Assembly (NCBI GenBank): GCA_951799405.1
Contig: OX637344.1
Span: 15,314,001-15,378,000 of the forward strand
Length of the DNA stretch: 64,000 bases
Origin: Agapetus fuscipes
Taxonomy: Eukaryota > Arthropoda > Insecta > Trichoptera > Glossosomatidae
Direction of reading: 5' to 3'
Within the stretch, counting starts at the first letter, position 1. Every line of letters begins with the position of its first letter. Shown here piece after piece: positions 41,756 to 52,239 of this stretch. The notes below the pieces were generated by a model. The model saw only the letters and a program-made list of their open reading frames with translations. It was not told the origin of the DNA and did not search any database. The translations under genes and the position numbers were made by a program.

Positions 41756-42224
41756 ATTAAAGTGTGTTATGTGTATTTTTTAGTCATATTTTAAGCAAAA
41801 TTATAAATAATAAGTGTGTTCTTTGACTGCTTAATGTTGTAACCCAGCAAACAATTCCCTGATTATCAGGAATATCCTATGGTTGAGTTCAAATATCCCA
41901 AAGATATTTTAAATGTTCGGACCTCATTCTAAAGAAAATGATTGACAGAAAAAAAGGAAAGAAATAATTAAGGAAAACATGAAGAGAAGAATTGGCGAGC
42001 GAAATGCATGGAGAGGGGGGAGGGGGGTTCTTTCCAAGTGTAATTAGTTTCCTTTTCTTCAACTTCCCTTCTCTCATCCCGATGCTGTTCTAGAAACAAC
42101 CATCTAACTTTCATCCCATTCTTGTTCCATAGTACTCAACGCTTGTTTCTGTTTGCGAAGAAGATCTCTCCACTTTGCAAGAAATAACGAATACACAACT
42201 GGAGTAATTACGTTTCCATTTGTA
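41756..42224. other. Unassigned sequence
   Basis: No family recognised; a GGGGGGAGGGGGG run near 42015. Confidence 0.3.
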
Positions 42225-42465
42225 GTGTTTTTTTTTAAATAAATTTGCGCATAAGAATGCGATTCACAAACTTATTTTTTTTTATCAACTAAAATCTTGT
42301 CACCAGGTATGGTCAAGAGGACAAGGCGTAAGCACTCTAATTTTTGTTGCTAAGATAATTGCAAGTTTGAACCACGCTTGCGTCGTGTACTAACGACAAT
42401 AGCTTTGACCCTGTTTCAACAAATGTAATGGGGTAATTGTTAATTTGTAATTCATAAAAAAGTTA
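42225..42465. mobile_element. SINE-3, rearranged
   Basis: 42225-42290 is the 3' part in minus orientation. 42310-42465 is a degraded head and middle in plus orientation (GTTTGAACCACGC, TTTGACCCTGTTTC, GGGGTAATTGTTAATT). Confidence 0.5.
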
Positions 42466-42473
42466 AAATAATA

Positions 42474-42720
42474 AATCTAAATCTAAGTTGCAAAGATATG
42501 CATCATTTGAAATTCATATTAAATGCATTCCTACAAGCAGACACGCATAATTTCGCACTCACACATGCCGCATGTGGACTTACAATATAAAAACCCAATC
42601 TCAAATGAACATAAGCCCTGCCACTCTTGCCGACCTTCCCTGAAATAAGGCTGACATTGGCAAAGTGAACCATTTTTTACAGTATGGGTGGTCAGCCTCA
42701 TACCAACCTTTAAGTCAAGG
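42474..42720 (-). mobile_element. RTE-A 3' end
   Basis: Complete minus copy with a (TTTAGA) tail. Confidence 0.85.
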
Positions 42721-43130
42721 AGTGAACTGTCAAATAAAGTTGTTGTCACTCTTGATCGAAGATTATATTACAATACATGAGGTGATTTTTGGACGTTTAT
42801 CAACAGATAAAGACCGAAATTCGAAATTTATTTAATTAAAATAAAGATATTGTGACATAACATTAAAAAATATTAAAAAAAAAACTGTTTCTAAGATTTG
42901 TTATTTATTTAATTCCCCTAAAAGAACATCTCTCGAAGCGGTAAGTGGTACGGCGTACATGTCACGCGAAAAGCACCCTTAGGGACCGTTTGTCTCCTCA
43001 ACTGGAAGTGTATTGAGTGTGTTCGTGTAATGGCACGGTCCACAGAGCCTACTATTGCTTCCCACGACAAGACAAGAAAATTAAATGTCACCTAATGGAT
43101 CGGTATTTAAAAATAAATCCTTTCGAAAAG
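42721..43130. other. Unassigned sequence
   Basis: No family recognised. Confidence 0.3.
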
Positions 43131-43134
43131 ACTA

Positions 43135-43447
43135 CTACGCTACACATATAGTGTAACATCTTATTGTATTTTCCCTGAAGGAGTCGCATGTGGCGGGTGG
43201 AACCTTTTTGTTTTTAAAGGTAGGGGTTTCGGCCTTACGAAAACTATTTCAGTTGAAGTGGGGGTTCCCCAGCTCTTGAGTAGGCTTGTTCTCTTTCATT
43301 GCGAAGGCTAAGTTGACCTTGCCTGTATTATTTTTTTGGGTTTGAAATAAGCACTGAAACGGAAAATCATTTCTGACACCCTCGGTGGGATTCGAACCCG
43401 AGCTCTCGGCATGGAATGCAAACACTTTGCCAAATGAGCTATCGACT
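43135..43447 (-). mobile_element. SINE-1, full length
   Basis: Minus strand head GAGTCGATAGCTCATTTGG, B box GGTTCGAATCC, tail CACTATATGTGTAGCGTAG. Confidence 0.85.
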
Positions 43448-43561
43448 CATACGTTTAAATATGATTTGTATAGAAACAAAGGCGGGAATGTAGGTTTTTA
43501 TTTTTAAAAGTAGAAAACTAAGTTGCAAATTTCTGTAATACAAGTAAGCTGGCAACTAAAG

Positions 43562-43770
43562 TGTCGGCCTTACGCCAACCAATTCAGTTAAAGTGGAGGT
43601 TTTCCAGTTCCTATACAACTGGTTTAATTACGTTTTACGAGTATCAATGTGATTGTTGACAGAACACAGCACAGTTGGGGCTTGAAATAGCGCTTGTTTC
43701 AATAACAGAAATTCAGGTGCTAGCGCTTTATCCGCTCGACCATACCAGCAATACTCATATTACAAACAAA
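43562..43770 (-). mobile_element. SINE-1 scrap and SINE-3 head
   Basis: 43562-43625 is the SINE-1 GGAACTGGAAAACCTCC block. 43640-43770 resembles an antisense SINE-3 head (GGTCGAGCGGATAAAGCGC). Confidence 0.45.
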
Positions 43771-43832
43771 AAAACCTTAAATTGCCGCTTTTAACTGTAT
43801 ACAACTTATATTTCTTGATTAATAATAACCAT

Positions 43833-44281
43833 TTTCCTTGACTTATTGGTTGGTACATGAGGCTGACAGCCCTTACTGTAAAAATTGGTTCGCTTTGCCA
43901 ATGTCATCCCTGTGTCAGAGAAGGTCGGCAAAAGTTGTAGGGCTTATGTTCATTTGAGAATCGAATTTTATTTGTAAGTACACATTCAGCATTTGTAAGC
44001 GCAAATTAAACGTGTTTATTTGTGGGCATGCATTTGATATGAGCTTTGAATGTTAAAATATCATTGCAACTTTGATTATAGATTTTATAATAGGTCGGTA
44101 TGAGGCTGACCACCCATACTGTAAAAAAATGGTTCACTTTGCCAGTGTTATCCCTGCTTCAGGTAAGGTCAGCGAGAGTTGCCTGGCTTATGTCAATTTG
44201 ATATTGGGTTTTTATGTAGTTAGTTCACTTACGGCATGTGTTGCCGTGAACTTATACGTTTATGCCTATGTGAATGCATAA
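43833..44281 (+). mobile_element. Two tandem RTE-A 3' ends
   Basis: 43833-44083 (TTTCCTTGACTTATTGG to GATTATAGATT) is followed head-to-tail by 44090-44281, which lacks a tail. Confidence 0.8.
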
Positions 44282-44286
44282 TATAT

Positions 44287-44728
44287 TTTTTCTGTTTTTA
44301 GGGTTCAAAAAGTCTTCAAATTAAAAAAAACTGGTCTTCTTTACAGGATATTTATTTTACACTTAGATTTATTTAACAATTTAAATTTATTTTTAACAAT
44401 TCGCATTTATGGTTTAGTAATTTACATTATTTCACAGTTGGTCTTCACTTACAATGTCTTTCTTGTTCAGAAGCAGAGCGTCGTATCAAGACTTACTCCT
44501 GCAAGCCACCTGCCGCCTTTTACATTGCAGCGACAGTAGTTACTAGAAGCCAATTTTGCTGGAACCTTCTAGAACGACTAAAAGCTTTGAGTAGGTAGGT
44601 ACACAATTGAACATCTCACTACCCTAGGTACCTATAATAATTACTCCACCTCTCATCGGCTATAAGTTATAACTAATACACCTACCTACCTACCTAATAT
44701 TTATATGTATTTGTTATTTACCTAACGA
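44287..44728 (-). mobile_element. Solo LTR-2
   Basis: Antisense match to 47809-48248: CTGTTTTTAGGGTTCAAAAA, AACTGGTCTTCTTTACAGG and the (GGTA)n block near the 5' end. No internal genes adjoin. Confidence 0.6.
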
Positions 44729-44729
44729 T

Positions 44730-45154
44730 ATGAATCTTACATGTTTTATATCTTTAGAATCTAAATTATGTATTTAAGATTGATAGATTTAAAGGAAATC
44801 GATGTAACGACAAGAAGCGGACATAAAAATTATAAATTCCAAAGGATATAACTGTTTACTTCAGACATCTGAAAACTTTTAAATCCCACCTGAAACGAGA
44901 GTTTTCAGGGGGGAGGGGGAAGGTGGTGTATCCTGTGACTTTGGTTTCTCAGAAAATCTTCACTGAAAGCGTTTGGGGAGAGCTTTCAAAGCTCTTCGGG
45001 ATATTTAAAGCGACGCCGCGGCGTCTGGAGCGACTCAAAGGACGCCGATCGCGAATTGAAAAGTTTTTTTTTCTCTTCGACATTTCGACAAATCAATCCA
45101 AAGGTAGCATCTACGGACTGTCTGTAAATCACCTCCTGGAAATCCCGTTTGGCG
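44730..45154. other. Unassigned sequence
   Basis: A plus-strand ORF opens at 44923, but its first part has no recognisable domain. Confidence 0.3.
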
Positions 45155-45156
45155 TA

Positions 45157-45624
45157 TCGTCCCCTCAGTGCTTGTTTGTCTTATGCCCATTAAAGGTTAT
45201 TTCAAGAGCAATGTTTGTATGTCACTATAACACATCAAATTTTGCCTTCAAAACGACCACTACGCTTTGCCCTCACTGCTGTCAACAAGGTCATAGTGCC
45301 CAAAAGAGCGAACACATCAAATTTTGCAGACAAGAGCTTTGCGGTGGCCGGGTCGGTTGCCTGGAACAATTTGCCCGTCGGTGTTTGCGCGAACCAGCCT
45401 ACCACCACCTTCAGAAAGGGACTGAAGACACTGCTTTTCTCCAGAAGCCATGGCGCCCTTGAGATGGTCCTGGACCATTAAATGGCGCCACAGGAAAGAA
45501 ATCATCCATCATCAATCAATGTGTACTGAACCAATGTGTTGTATGAAAACTGGAAATGGATTTTTAAAATATTAAAACTCTTACATTGTCGTGTTTGACG
45601 GTGGAGCGTTCTAGGGAAATCAAA
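45157..45624 (+). mobile_element. MITE-1 split by L2-like LINE
   Basis: MITE-1 sequence 45157-45222 (TCGTCCCCTCAGTGCTTGTT) resumes at 45519 (ATGTGTACTGAACCAATGTG). Confidence 0.75.
45223..45518 (+). pseudogene. L2/CR1-like LINE C-terminus, ATGT TSD
   Basis: Encodes (Q)ILPSKRPLRFALTAVNKVIV ... FADKSFAVAGSVAWNNLPVG ... TTFRKGLKTLLFSRSHGALE, stop at 45479-45481. The SFAVAG...WNNLP...F-x-x-LKTLLF pattern marks the C-terminus of L2/CR1-type RT proteins. The 3' UTR ends in ATCATCCATCATCAATCA. ATGT at 45219-45222 and 45519-45522 is the likely TSD. RT catalytic motifs are absent. Confidence 0.8.
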
Positions 45625-45910
45625 TGATCGCTTTAGTGCTTGTTTCTCTTATCTCCAAGAAAGGTAATTTTACATGAGCAATTATTGTTTGTGTACTGAA
45701 TCAATGTGTCTTATGAAAACTGGAAATTGATTTAAAAAATATATAAATGACTGTCACATTGTCGTTTCTAACGTTTTTTTTCTTGTTCGTGATGATGATG
45801 ATGAGTTGATGATTTCTTTATAGCGCCGTTTCGTGATGTAGTCACTCCAAGGGCGCTTAGCTCTGATTATATATAATGCTATTCTTTAGACAATTTCATT
45901 GACAGGTCAT
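45625..45910 (+). mobile_element. Second MITE-1, split by an L2-like tail
   Basis: ATCGCTTTAGTGCTTGTTTC to TCACATTGTCGTTTC, then a minus-strand L2-like 3' end with (ATC)n at 45789-45860, then AGCTCTGATTATATATAATG of MITE-1. Confidence 0.65.
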
Positions 45911-46235
45911 CTTTGAATAATACGATTATGATATATAAGCCAAACGAGCGCGGCTGGGACGTTATATCGAACTTGGTGATTTAATTTGAAACTGAAAACA
46001 AATGATTAAATTTAAAGTAAATTATTTTTTTCGTCTGTAAAAATAATATAAACAAATCAGGCTTTCTTTATCATCAGGCTGTTTTTCATATTTTTTTAGC
46101 TGAAGCAAAAACTTTTTCAGAAAATTAAATTACAGGTTTCTTTTTAAAACAAATTATTGAAGTTTCTTAAGGCAGTATGTTTTATTTTTTTAAACAATCA
46201 AACCGCAATTATTGTAAACTTATATAGAGTCTTAA
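45911..46235. other. Unassigned sequence
   Basis: No family recognised. Confidence 0.3.
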
Positions 46236-46330
46236 ATAATTTATATGAGGTTAACACTTAATGCTGTAAAAACTTGGTTTACTTTCCCGATGGCGTCTCG
46301 ATTTTAGTGAAAGGCGGTAGGAGTTGCAAG
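46236..46330 (+). mobile_element. RTE-A 3' UTR scrap
   Basis: TATGAGGTTAACACTTAATG ... GGCGGTAGGAGTTGCAAGG. Confidence 0.55.
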
Positions 46331-46650
46331 GTTTTTAATAATTATAATAACAATATTAGGATGATTTATTCGGTGAGCGCTGTTTTTGTGTGTATCACAC
46401 CTCAAGAGCCCTCTGCGTGCTTGGTCGTCGCTGTTGAAAGCGCCAATTCTCAAGCAAGACCCAGTTGTTGTAAGGTTGGATGGACCTTTCAGTGACCGGT
46501 CTTTGGTAAAGGTGTATGAATTTTTCAACCCAGCGAAGAGCACATTTGGAAATACGAATGGTATATTTTTTGTGCTCCGTCGGGATCCGAATCCACAACC
46601 TTCCATTAACGAGTCCGAAGTGCTGCCACTGGACTACGGACCGGTCCAAG
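46331..46650 (-). mobile_element. SINE-2 with tail B, full length
   Basis: Minus strand head GGACCGGTCCGTAGTCCAGT, B box near GGATTCGGATCCC, body, GAGGGCTCTTGAGGTGTGAT, AATAAATCATCCTAATATTG and a degraded (ATT)n end. Confidence 0.85.
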
Positions 46651-47164
46651 AAAAATTAAAAAAAAAACACAAGTGTCTTTGAAACAAGACGTAAACAACT
46701 TTTTTCCTACAGATATTCTGTTCTATAATCTACATTATTTTTAAAAGACTGAATTGTTCCTCATTTTTTTTTTGACAGTTTTTTTTCAGCGCAAAAAAAA
46801 CATTCACTTTTCAGTGAGTGACAACCCTGTCTGGACTGACGAATGTATGCACTCTATTCTGTTTGCGGACCAATTTTAAAGCAGACACCAGCCAGGGCTG
46901 TCCATCACGCGGGAAAAATATATTAAATTCATGTTGGTGCATGATTTGCACGCCCTGGCCGCTATAGAGTGCTACTGGCCCAGTTAACGCTGGACATATA
47001 TTTTTCAAATAGCGTTTTTCGATCAGAGCTGAAATGGCAATTGTAATCGATTTTTTTATATATTTTTTTCATTGTAAAATACGACGAAGGTCTTATTTAT
47101 TTTTTGTCGCAAAAGAAACTAGGAATGTACATAAAATAATAATATAAAAATGGTGATTTCTAAT
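46651..47164. other. Unassigned sequence
   Basis: No family recognised; small ORFs without domains. Confidence 0.3.
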
Positions 47165-47506
47165 CTACAATAATCTATAATCAAAGTTACAAAGAGATAT
47201 ATCAACATTTAAAATTCATATTTAATTCATACGCACATATTTATAGTTCCTTGACTTATAGGTTGGTATGCAGCTGACCACCCATACTGTGAAAAATAGT
47301 TCACTTTGCCAATGTCACCCCTGTCTCAGGGAAGGACGGTAAGATTTGCAGGGCTTATGTTAATTTAAGATGGGTTCTTATAATGTAGGTCCACATGCAG
47401 CATGTGTTAGCGCGAAATTATACATGTCTGCTTGTGGGAATGCACTTAATACAAATCTTAAATGATATATATCCTTGCAGCTTAGATTAGATTAGATTAG
47501 ATTAGC
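47165..47506 (+). mobile_element. RTE-A pair: 80-bp inverted tail plus full 3' end
   Basis: 47165-47245 is the last 80 bp of RTE-A on the minus strand. It abuts a plus copy that starts at TTCCTTGACTTATAGG (47248) and ends in (GATTA)4. Confidence 0.8.
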
Positions 47507-47521
47507 ACAAACCGAAAAATG

Positions 47522-47618
47522 TAAGTTTGCAGTATCAAATGCTGCATGTGTACTTATACATTTAAATACAAGCCCCAAATGAACATACACTCTGTAACTC
47601 TTACCGACCTTCCCTGAA
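47522..47618 (-). mobile_element. RTE-A 3' UTR fragment
   Basis: AATGCTGCATGTGTACTTAT ... TTACCGACCTTCCCTGAAA. Confidence 0.6.
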
Positions 47619-47727
47619 AGCAATCCCAGCGCCCTGTCCCCTTCATCAGCCCTCCCACCCTCCACTACTCCCAGCCCTTAAAGGAATGATGCACTAATTT
47701 TATGTTATTTGTTTAGTTATATTTTGT

Positions 47728-47775
47728 ACCCGATGATGTAAACATTGTTTTCCGAAACCGATCGTACATTATTAA
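47728..47775 (+). mobile_element. HHL core
   Basis: CCGATGATGTAAAC...TTTCCGAAACCGATCGTA: CUGAUGA-like, a stem, GAAAC and the CCGGTCGTA-like extension also seen at 9536-9582. Confidence 0.4.
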
Positions 47776-47808
47776 ATTTTACTCGCCCCGTCACCATATA
47801 CAACGTAT

Positions 47809-48248
47809 TATAATGTAAATAAAAAATACATATAAATGTTAGGTAGGTAGGTAGGTGTATTAGATATAGCCGATGAGAGTTGGAGTAATTATTATAGGTA
47901 CCTACCTAGGAAAGAGTTATTCACTTGTGTACCTACTCGAAACTTTTAGTCGTTCTAGAAGGTTCCAGCAAAATTGTCTTCTAGTAACTACTGTCTTTGG
48001 GAGTATATAAAGCGCAAGTTGCTTGCAAGTCAGTCAGTATTGATACGACGCTTTGCTTTTGAACAAGAAAGACAGTGTAAGTGATAACCAACTGTAAAAT
48101 AAATGTTAATTGCTAAACCATAAATGTGAATTGTTAAAAATAAACCTAAATTGTTAAATAAACATACATACATGTCAAATAAATATCCATGAAAGAAGAC
48201 CAGTTTTGTTTTTAATTAAAAGACTTTTTGAACCCTAAAAACAGAACA
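47809..48248 (+). mobile_element. Solo LTR-2
   Basis: Match to 44287-44728 in the other orientation: (GGTA)n at 47841-47855, GGTTCCAGCAAAATTG, GTATATAAAGCG, AATAAATG and an end near CCCTAAAAACAGAACA. Confidence 0.6.
48004..48042 (+). promoter_or_regulatory. LTR-2 TATA box and start region
   Basis: TATATAAAGCG, then AGTCAGTCAGTATTG about 20 bp later, a TATA plus initiator layout. Confidence 0.55.
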
Positions 48249-48280
48249 GTTTTTTTTTATTTGAGATTTCTAATATTGTC

Positions 48281-48348
48281 CGGTCGATAGCTCAGTTGGT
48301 AGAATGCTTGCATTCCATGCCGTGAGCTCGGGTTCGAATCTCACCGAG
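48281..48348 (+). mobile_element. SINE-1 head cut by an LTR
   Basis: CCGGTCGATAGCTCAGTTGG through GGTTCGAATCTCACCGAG; the rest of the SINE is replaced by the LTR. Confidence 0.75.
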
Positions 48349-48736
48349 GGTTACGATTTTTGGTTCGGATACTTTTCAAATAAAACTCTACTCTTCTTTT
48401 TAGTTATTTATTTTACAAGTTTATATTTATTTTTACAAAGACACTCTCATTTATTTCATTACACTGGTTTTACATAGTTAGTTCACTGGTCGAATTTGTT
48501 TAATGTATTGTTGGACTTCACAGATAAGACTGACTCGTGCAAGCAACTTGCACCCTTTTATACTAAGAGAGTCGAATACTCCGGAACATATTTTTGCTCG
48601 ATGCTTCTCGAAGTACTTAGCCTAGATACTTCTCTATTTACACACAATTATCAATCCTACCCACCAATACAATAAAGAATTCCTATAACTAATACTTAAA
48701 CATATTTTAATATTTACATTACCTCTTTACATAACA
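48349..48736 (-). mobile_element. Solo LTR-1
   Basis: Minus strand TGTTATGTAAAGAGG ... AAAAATCGTAACC; TATAAAAGG at about 48554-48563 (antisense). Same family as 22984-23386. No matching TSD is visible. Confidence 0.6.
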
Positions 48737-48991
48737 ATATTTTGTAAATATTTTTTTTAGAATGCGATGCTAGTTGTGCTCTGTCCCCCAGGTAGCACTG
48801 TGTCCAGCAGTCCTTCGGTAAGCCTCGGTTTTTGAATGGACGGTGCGGTAGAGAGCTCGGGCGACGCGGTTAGCAGGGATTTATTGTGCAGTCATTTATA
48901 CAAACGAGGTGAGACATTACCAGCAAACAAAACAAACGTACCTACCTGCGCTCATCTAAACTTTGTATGTGATCGTTCTGCGGATACAACA

Positions 48992-49042
48992 TTGACCGGT
49001 CCGCAGTTCAGTAGTAATGCTTCGGAATCGTAAATGAAAGGT
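48992..49042 (+). mobile_element. SINE-2 head fragment
   Basis: GACCGGTCCGCAGTTCAGTA to AAATGAAAGGTTG. Confidence 0.65.
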
Positions 49043-49278
49043 TGCACTTTATTCGGCTCATAAGCCTTAAAGGCTCAGGCCCTCACGCACCACGATCCTC
49101 CGGGACTCTCTGTCTTGTGCAGCTTCCCTCCATGGTCTCCTCACTCCCAGAACAACAGCGTTGGCTTCAACGTTGTCTGCCCACCGCATCCTGGGACGTC
49201 CAGAGTGGTCTAATACCTATGGGAACACCATCCAAGACAGCTGTTTTGATGATCCTGGAGTCCGGTCAAAGGTTGTGA
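49043..49278 (-). pseudogene. LINE C-terminal fragment
   Basis: The minus strand reads GRPRMRWADNVEANAVVLGV ... WREAAQDRESRRIVVREGLS-stop, the RPR-x-RW-x-D...WR-x-AQDR C-terminal block common to RTE-like and related LINE proteins. Distinct from RTE-A/B. Confidence 0.6.
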
Positions 49279-49570
49279 TAATAATAATAATAATAGGATG
49301 ATTTATTTGGTGAGCGCTTTTTTTGTGTGTATCACACCTCAAGAGCCCTGTGTGAGCTTGGTCATCGCTGTAGAAAGCGCCAATTCTTAAGCAATACTTA
49401 TTTACTGTAAGGCTGGATGGACCTTTGACCGGTCTTTGGTAAAAGTATATGAATTTTTCACCCAGCGAAGAGCATATTTGAAAATATAAATAGTTAATTT
49501 TTTTTGGGATTCGAACCCACAACCTTCCATTTTTGAGTCAAAAATGTTAACCACTAGACTATGGACCGGT
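49279..49570 (-). mobile_element. SINE-2 with tail B
   Basis: Minus strand GACCGGTCCATAGTCTAGTG to AATAAATCATCC and (ATT)n. Confidence 0.85.
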
Positions 49571-49634
49571 CATACAACATTGGCCGATCATCCAAACTTT
49601 AACAGTACAGATTTCTCAGCTCTATACCTATTCA

Positions 49635-49712
49635 GACTTATAGGTTGTTATGAGGCTAGCCCCCCCTGCTGTACAAACTTGGTTCACTTTTGCTCATTCC
49701 ACCCCTGACCAC
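49635..49712 (+). mobile_element. RTE-A 3' UTR scrap
   Basis: GACTTATAGGTTGTTATGAG ... TTCCACCCCTGACC. Confidence 0.55.
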
Positions 49713-49794
49713 CAATTTATTGAAACTAGCTAAGCTGGTGAATGCGTCTATCGATACACACACCTTTTGTCGTTTCATGGAAGCAAGAAATTTT

Positions 49795-50020
49795 GGCCCA
49801 TAGCTCAGTTGTTGCTCTAATTCTATGCCAAGAGCTTCTTGGATTCGAATCCCACCGAGGCGAGGGTACCAGAAATGATGAAATACCTGTAAATAAGTTT
49901 TACTCAGCCTTTCCAAATAATAATTACCAGCCCCTTCGGAAGCAGGGAAATCGTCACTTCAACTTCAAAGTGGTTGGCGCAATGCCAGTCTCCTCAATTG
50001 TAAAAATAAATAGCGCGTTC
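49795..50020 (+). mobile_element. SINE-1, diverged
   Basis: CCCATAGCTCAGTTG, GGATTCGAATCCC, then CAGAAATGATG and GCAGGGAAATCGTCACTTC. Confidence 0.65.
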
Positions 50021-50584
50021 TTACTTGTTGCTTGCGTATTAAAAAATACTATAAAACCATCGATTGAAGGTAAAAGAGATTAACAATTTCACATATAATA
50101 TTATATATCAGTTTTTTAAAAATTAAAAACCGTAGATCTTTTCATATTGAATTATCTTAGAAACTTTTTCTATCTTGTTAATAAACAAATAAAGAAATTT
50201 CCATTTTGCATAAACACGCATGCTTGTTTTCTGCAACGCAGACAAAAAAAATAATAACAACAAGAAAACAAAACAAAAAGAAATATCTTGGCTGAATAAA
50301 TAATTCACCATTCGTTGATGGAATTACTGAAATTTTTTCGTCCCTCATTTATATTTCATGAAAATTTTACGAAAAAAAAGAAGAGAAAAGAAAAACAGAA
50401 AACAGCCCGGACAAATGGATATCCTGAAGCGCTGTGACGTAGGAGAGCCCCATTCTTCACCCCTTCACAACCCCTTACTGGTTTCCTTCACAGTAAGTGA
50501 TATTTTCCGCATCCGGGTTACGGGATCTCGAATTCTGGAGGAATAATGTTGCTTTCTGGATTTTTATTTATATTTTGTTACTAT
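50021..50584. other. Unassigned sequence
   Basis: No family recognised. Confidence 0.3.
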
Positions 50585-51015
50585 ATTTATGCTTGAAAAG
50601 AATGGGAAGATGACAAGGGAACTTGAGGTGTGTACCTAAGGGAAAGCAAATGGTCGGTGCAATAGGAAGAATAAGTAAAGAACAAGCAGTTGACGATGGA
50701 TCTGAGAATGCGGTACATGTTACCGACTTTGATGTGTGGAAATAAAGCATGGACAGTGAATGTTGGGGAAATAAATGTGGTATATACTGTGGAAATGAAG
50801 CATTTGAGAAGCATGACAGGAAAAACTTTGAATAATAGAGTTAGAAATAAATGGGTAAAGAAAGAATGTACCTAAGTTGAAAGAGGATGTAAAAGTTTAG
50901 GTACAAACGAATATGATGGTTTGAGCATGTAGAAAGAATGAATAATGATGGACTGACAAAGTATGTATAAATATATACAGAGGAAGGATGAAAGGCAAAA
51001 GAGGTAAGGGACGAC
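50585..51015 (+). pseudogene. Decayed RTE C-terminal domain
   Basis: Reads in pieces: LEKNGKMTRELEV, RYMLPTLMCGNKAWTVNVGE, VEMKHLRSMTGKTLNNRVRN, WFEHVERMNNDGLTK-like, with stops and frameshifts between. This is the post-RT region of RTE-A/B. Confidence 0.75.
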
Positions 51016-51017
51016 CC

Positions 51018-51118
51018 CATTTTTTAAATTTAAATATTTGTTGTGCTTCGCCAGGAATAGAGCATACAACCTTCCGATTACGAGTCCGAAGCGTTAATAA
51101 ATAGGCTTCAGACCAGTC
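51018..51118 (-). mobile_element. SINE-2 head fragment
   Basis: Minus strand GACTGGTCTGAAGCC and the GGAAGGTTGTATGCTC...GGCGAAGCAC block. Confidence 0.6.
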
Positions 51119-51120
51119 TT

Positions 51121-51386
51121 AAATAAATCTAAATCTAAGCTGCAAAGATAAATATACCATTAAAGCATAAAATATAACGCATTCCCACAAGCAGAAATGT
51201 ATAATTTCGCGCTTACACATGCCGCATGTGGACCTACAATACAAAAACCTAATCTCAAAACGAACTAAGCCCTGCAACTCTTGCCGATCTTCCCTGAAAC
51301 ACCTAACAGGTGTTTCAGTGAAACTTCCCTTGGTGACATTGGCAAAGTGAACCATTTTTTACAGTATGGGTGGTCAGTCTCATAGA
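51121..51386 (-). mobile_element. RTE-A 3' end with small palindrome
   Basis: Complete minus copy, but CTGAAACACCTAACAGGTGTTTCAG-like palindrome (arms TGAAACACCT / AGGTGTTTCA, 51295-51317) replaces part of CCCCTGTTTCAGG. Confidence 0.8.
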
Positions 51387-51445
51387 GGAAAATTTTCAGT
51401 CAGTCCTGAAAATCTTGGATAAAGTTTATCACTTGAATTGTTTAC

Positions 51446-51733
51446 TATAATCTAAGTTGCAAAGATATATTGGCATTTAAAGCTCCTTGACTTATAGGTT
51501 GGTATGAGGCTGACCACCTATACTGTAAAAATGGTTCACTTTGCCAATGTCACCCCTGTTTCAGGGAATGTCGGCAAGAGTTGCAGGGCTTTTGTTCATT
51601 TGAGGTTTGGATTTTATTTGCAAGTACACAATCAGCATTTGTAAGCGCGAACTACACGTGTTTGTTTGTGGGCATACATCTGAGAGCTTTGAATGAATAT
51701 ATCCTTGCAACTTAGATTATAGTTTATAGAAGG
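51446..51733 (+). mobile_element. RTE-A pair: short inverted tail plus full 3' end
   Basis: 51446-51481 is the minus-strand terminus (TATAATCTAAGTTGCAAAG). It abuts a plus copy starting CTCCTTGACTTATAGG at 51482, ending in (GATTATAG). Confidence 0.8.
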
Positions 51734-51739
51734 CTCATA

Positions 51740-51880
51740 TCTCAGGCATGTCCTCAAGCAAGCACATGTAAGTTAACGCCACCCTTGTTTCAGTGAAGGT
51801 CGGCAAAAGCTTCACAGTGACTGTGTATTTGAGGTTTTCATTATAATTTGTTAATACGCATGCAGAATTCGCATTACAGT
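51740..51880 (+). mobile_element. Degraded RTE-A 3' UTR pieces
   Basis: GCCACCCTTGTTTCAGTGAAGG, GGTCGGCAAAAGC and TTTGAGGTTTTC landmarks only. Confidence 0.45.
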
Positions 51881-52239
51881 ATTCAGTAAAGTACATTGCA
51901 GTCTACATACATACAGTATACATCTGCAAAAATCTATATGATTCGAATTATTTTGAATTTATTAAAAACATGAGCTTGTACCATCCCTTTTTCCAAAAAT
52001 CTATAAGCCTCAAGGGTCAATGTCCAGGGTATAAGTGTCATATTGACGTTAAGGGATGTTTTGTAAAACCGACACTTGAATGTTTTACAGAAACGGGAGT
52101 GGGTTGAAAGGTAGGATGAAAGAATTAGACTCGTACAAAAATACAGTGGAACAGTGGCTAGACCCCAAAACACTTAAGGGTGGGATCTGGACAAATAGGT
52201 AAATAACAAATGAATCGCTGGGATTGGAGGAGATTTGGG

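Noticed and set aside
44923..45462. 179-codon ORF as a novel gene
   Set aside because: It runs through unassigned DNA, MITE-1 and, in another frame, the L2-like LINE; no conserved domain is visible in this frame.
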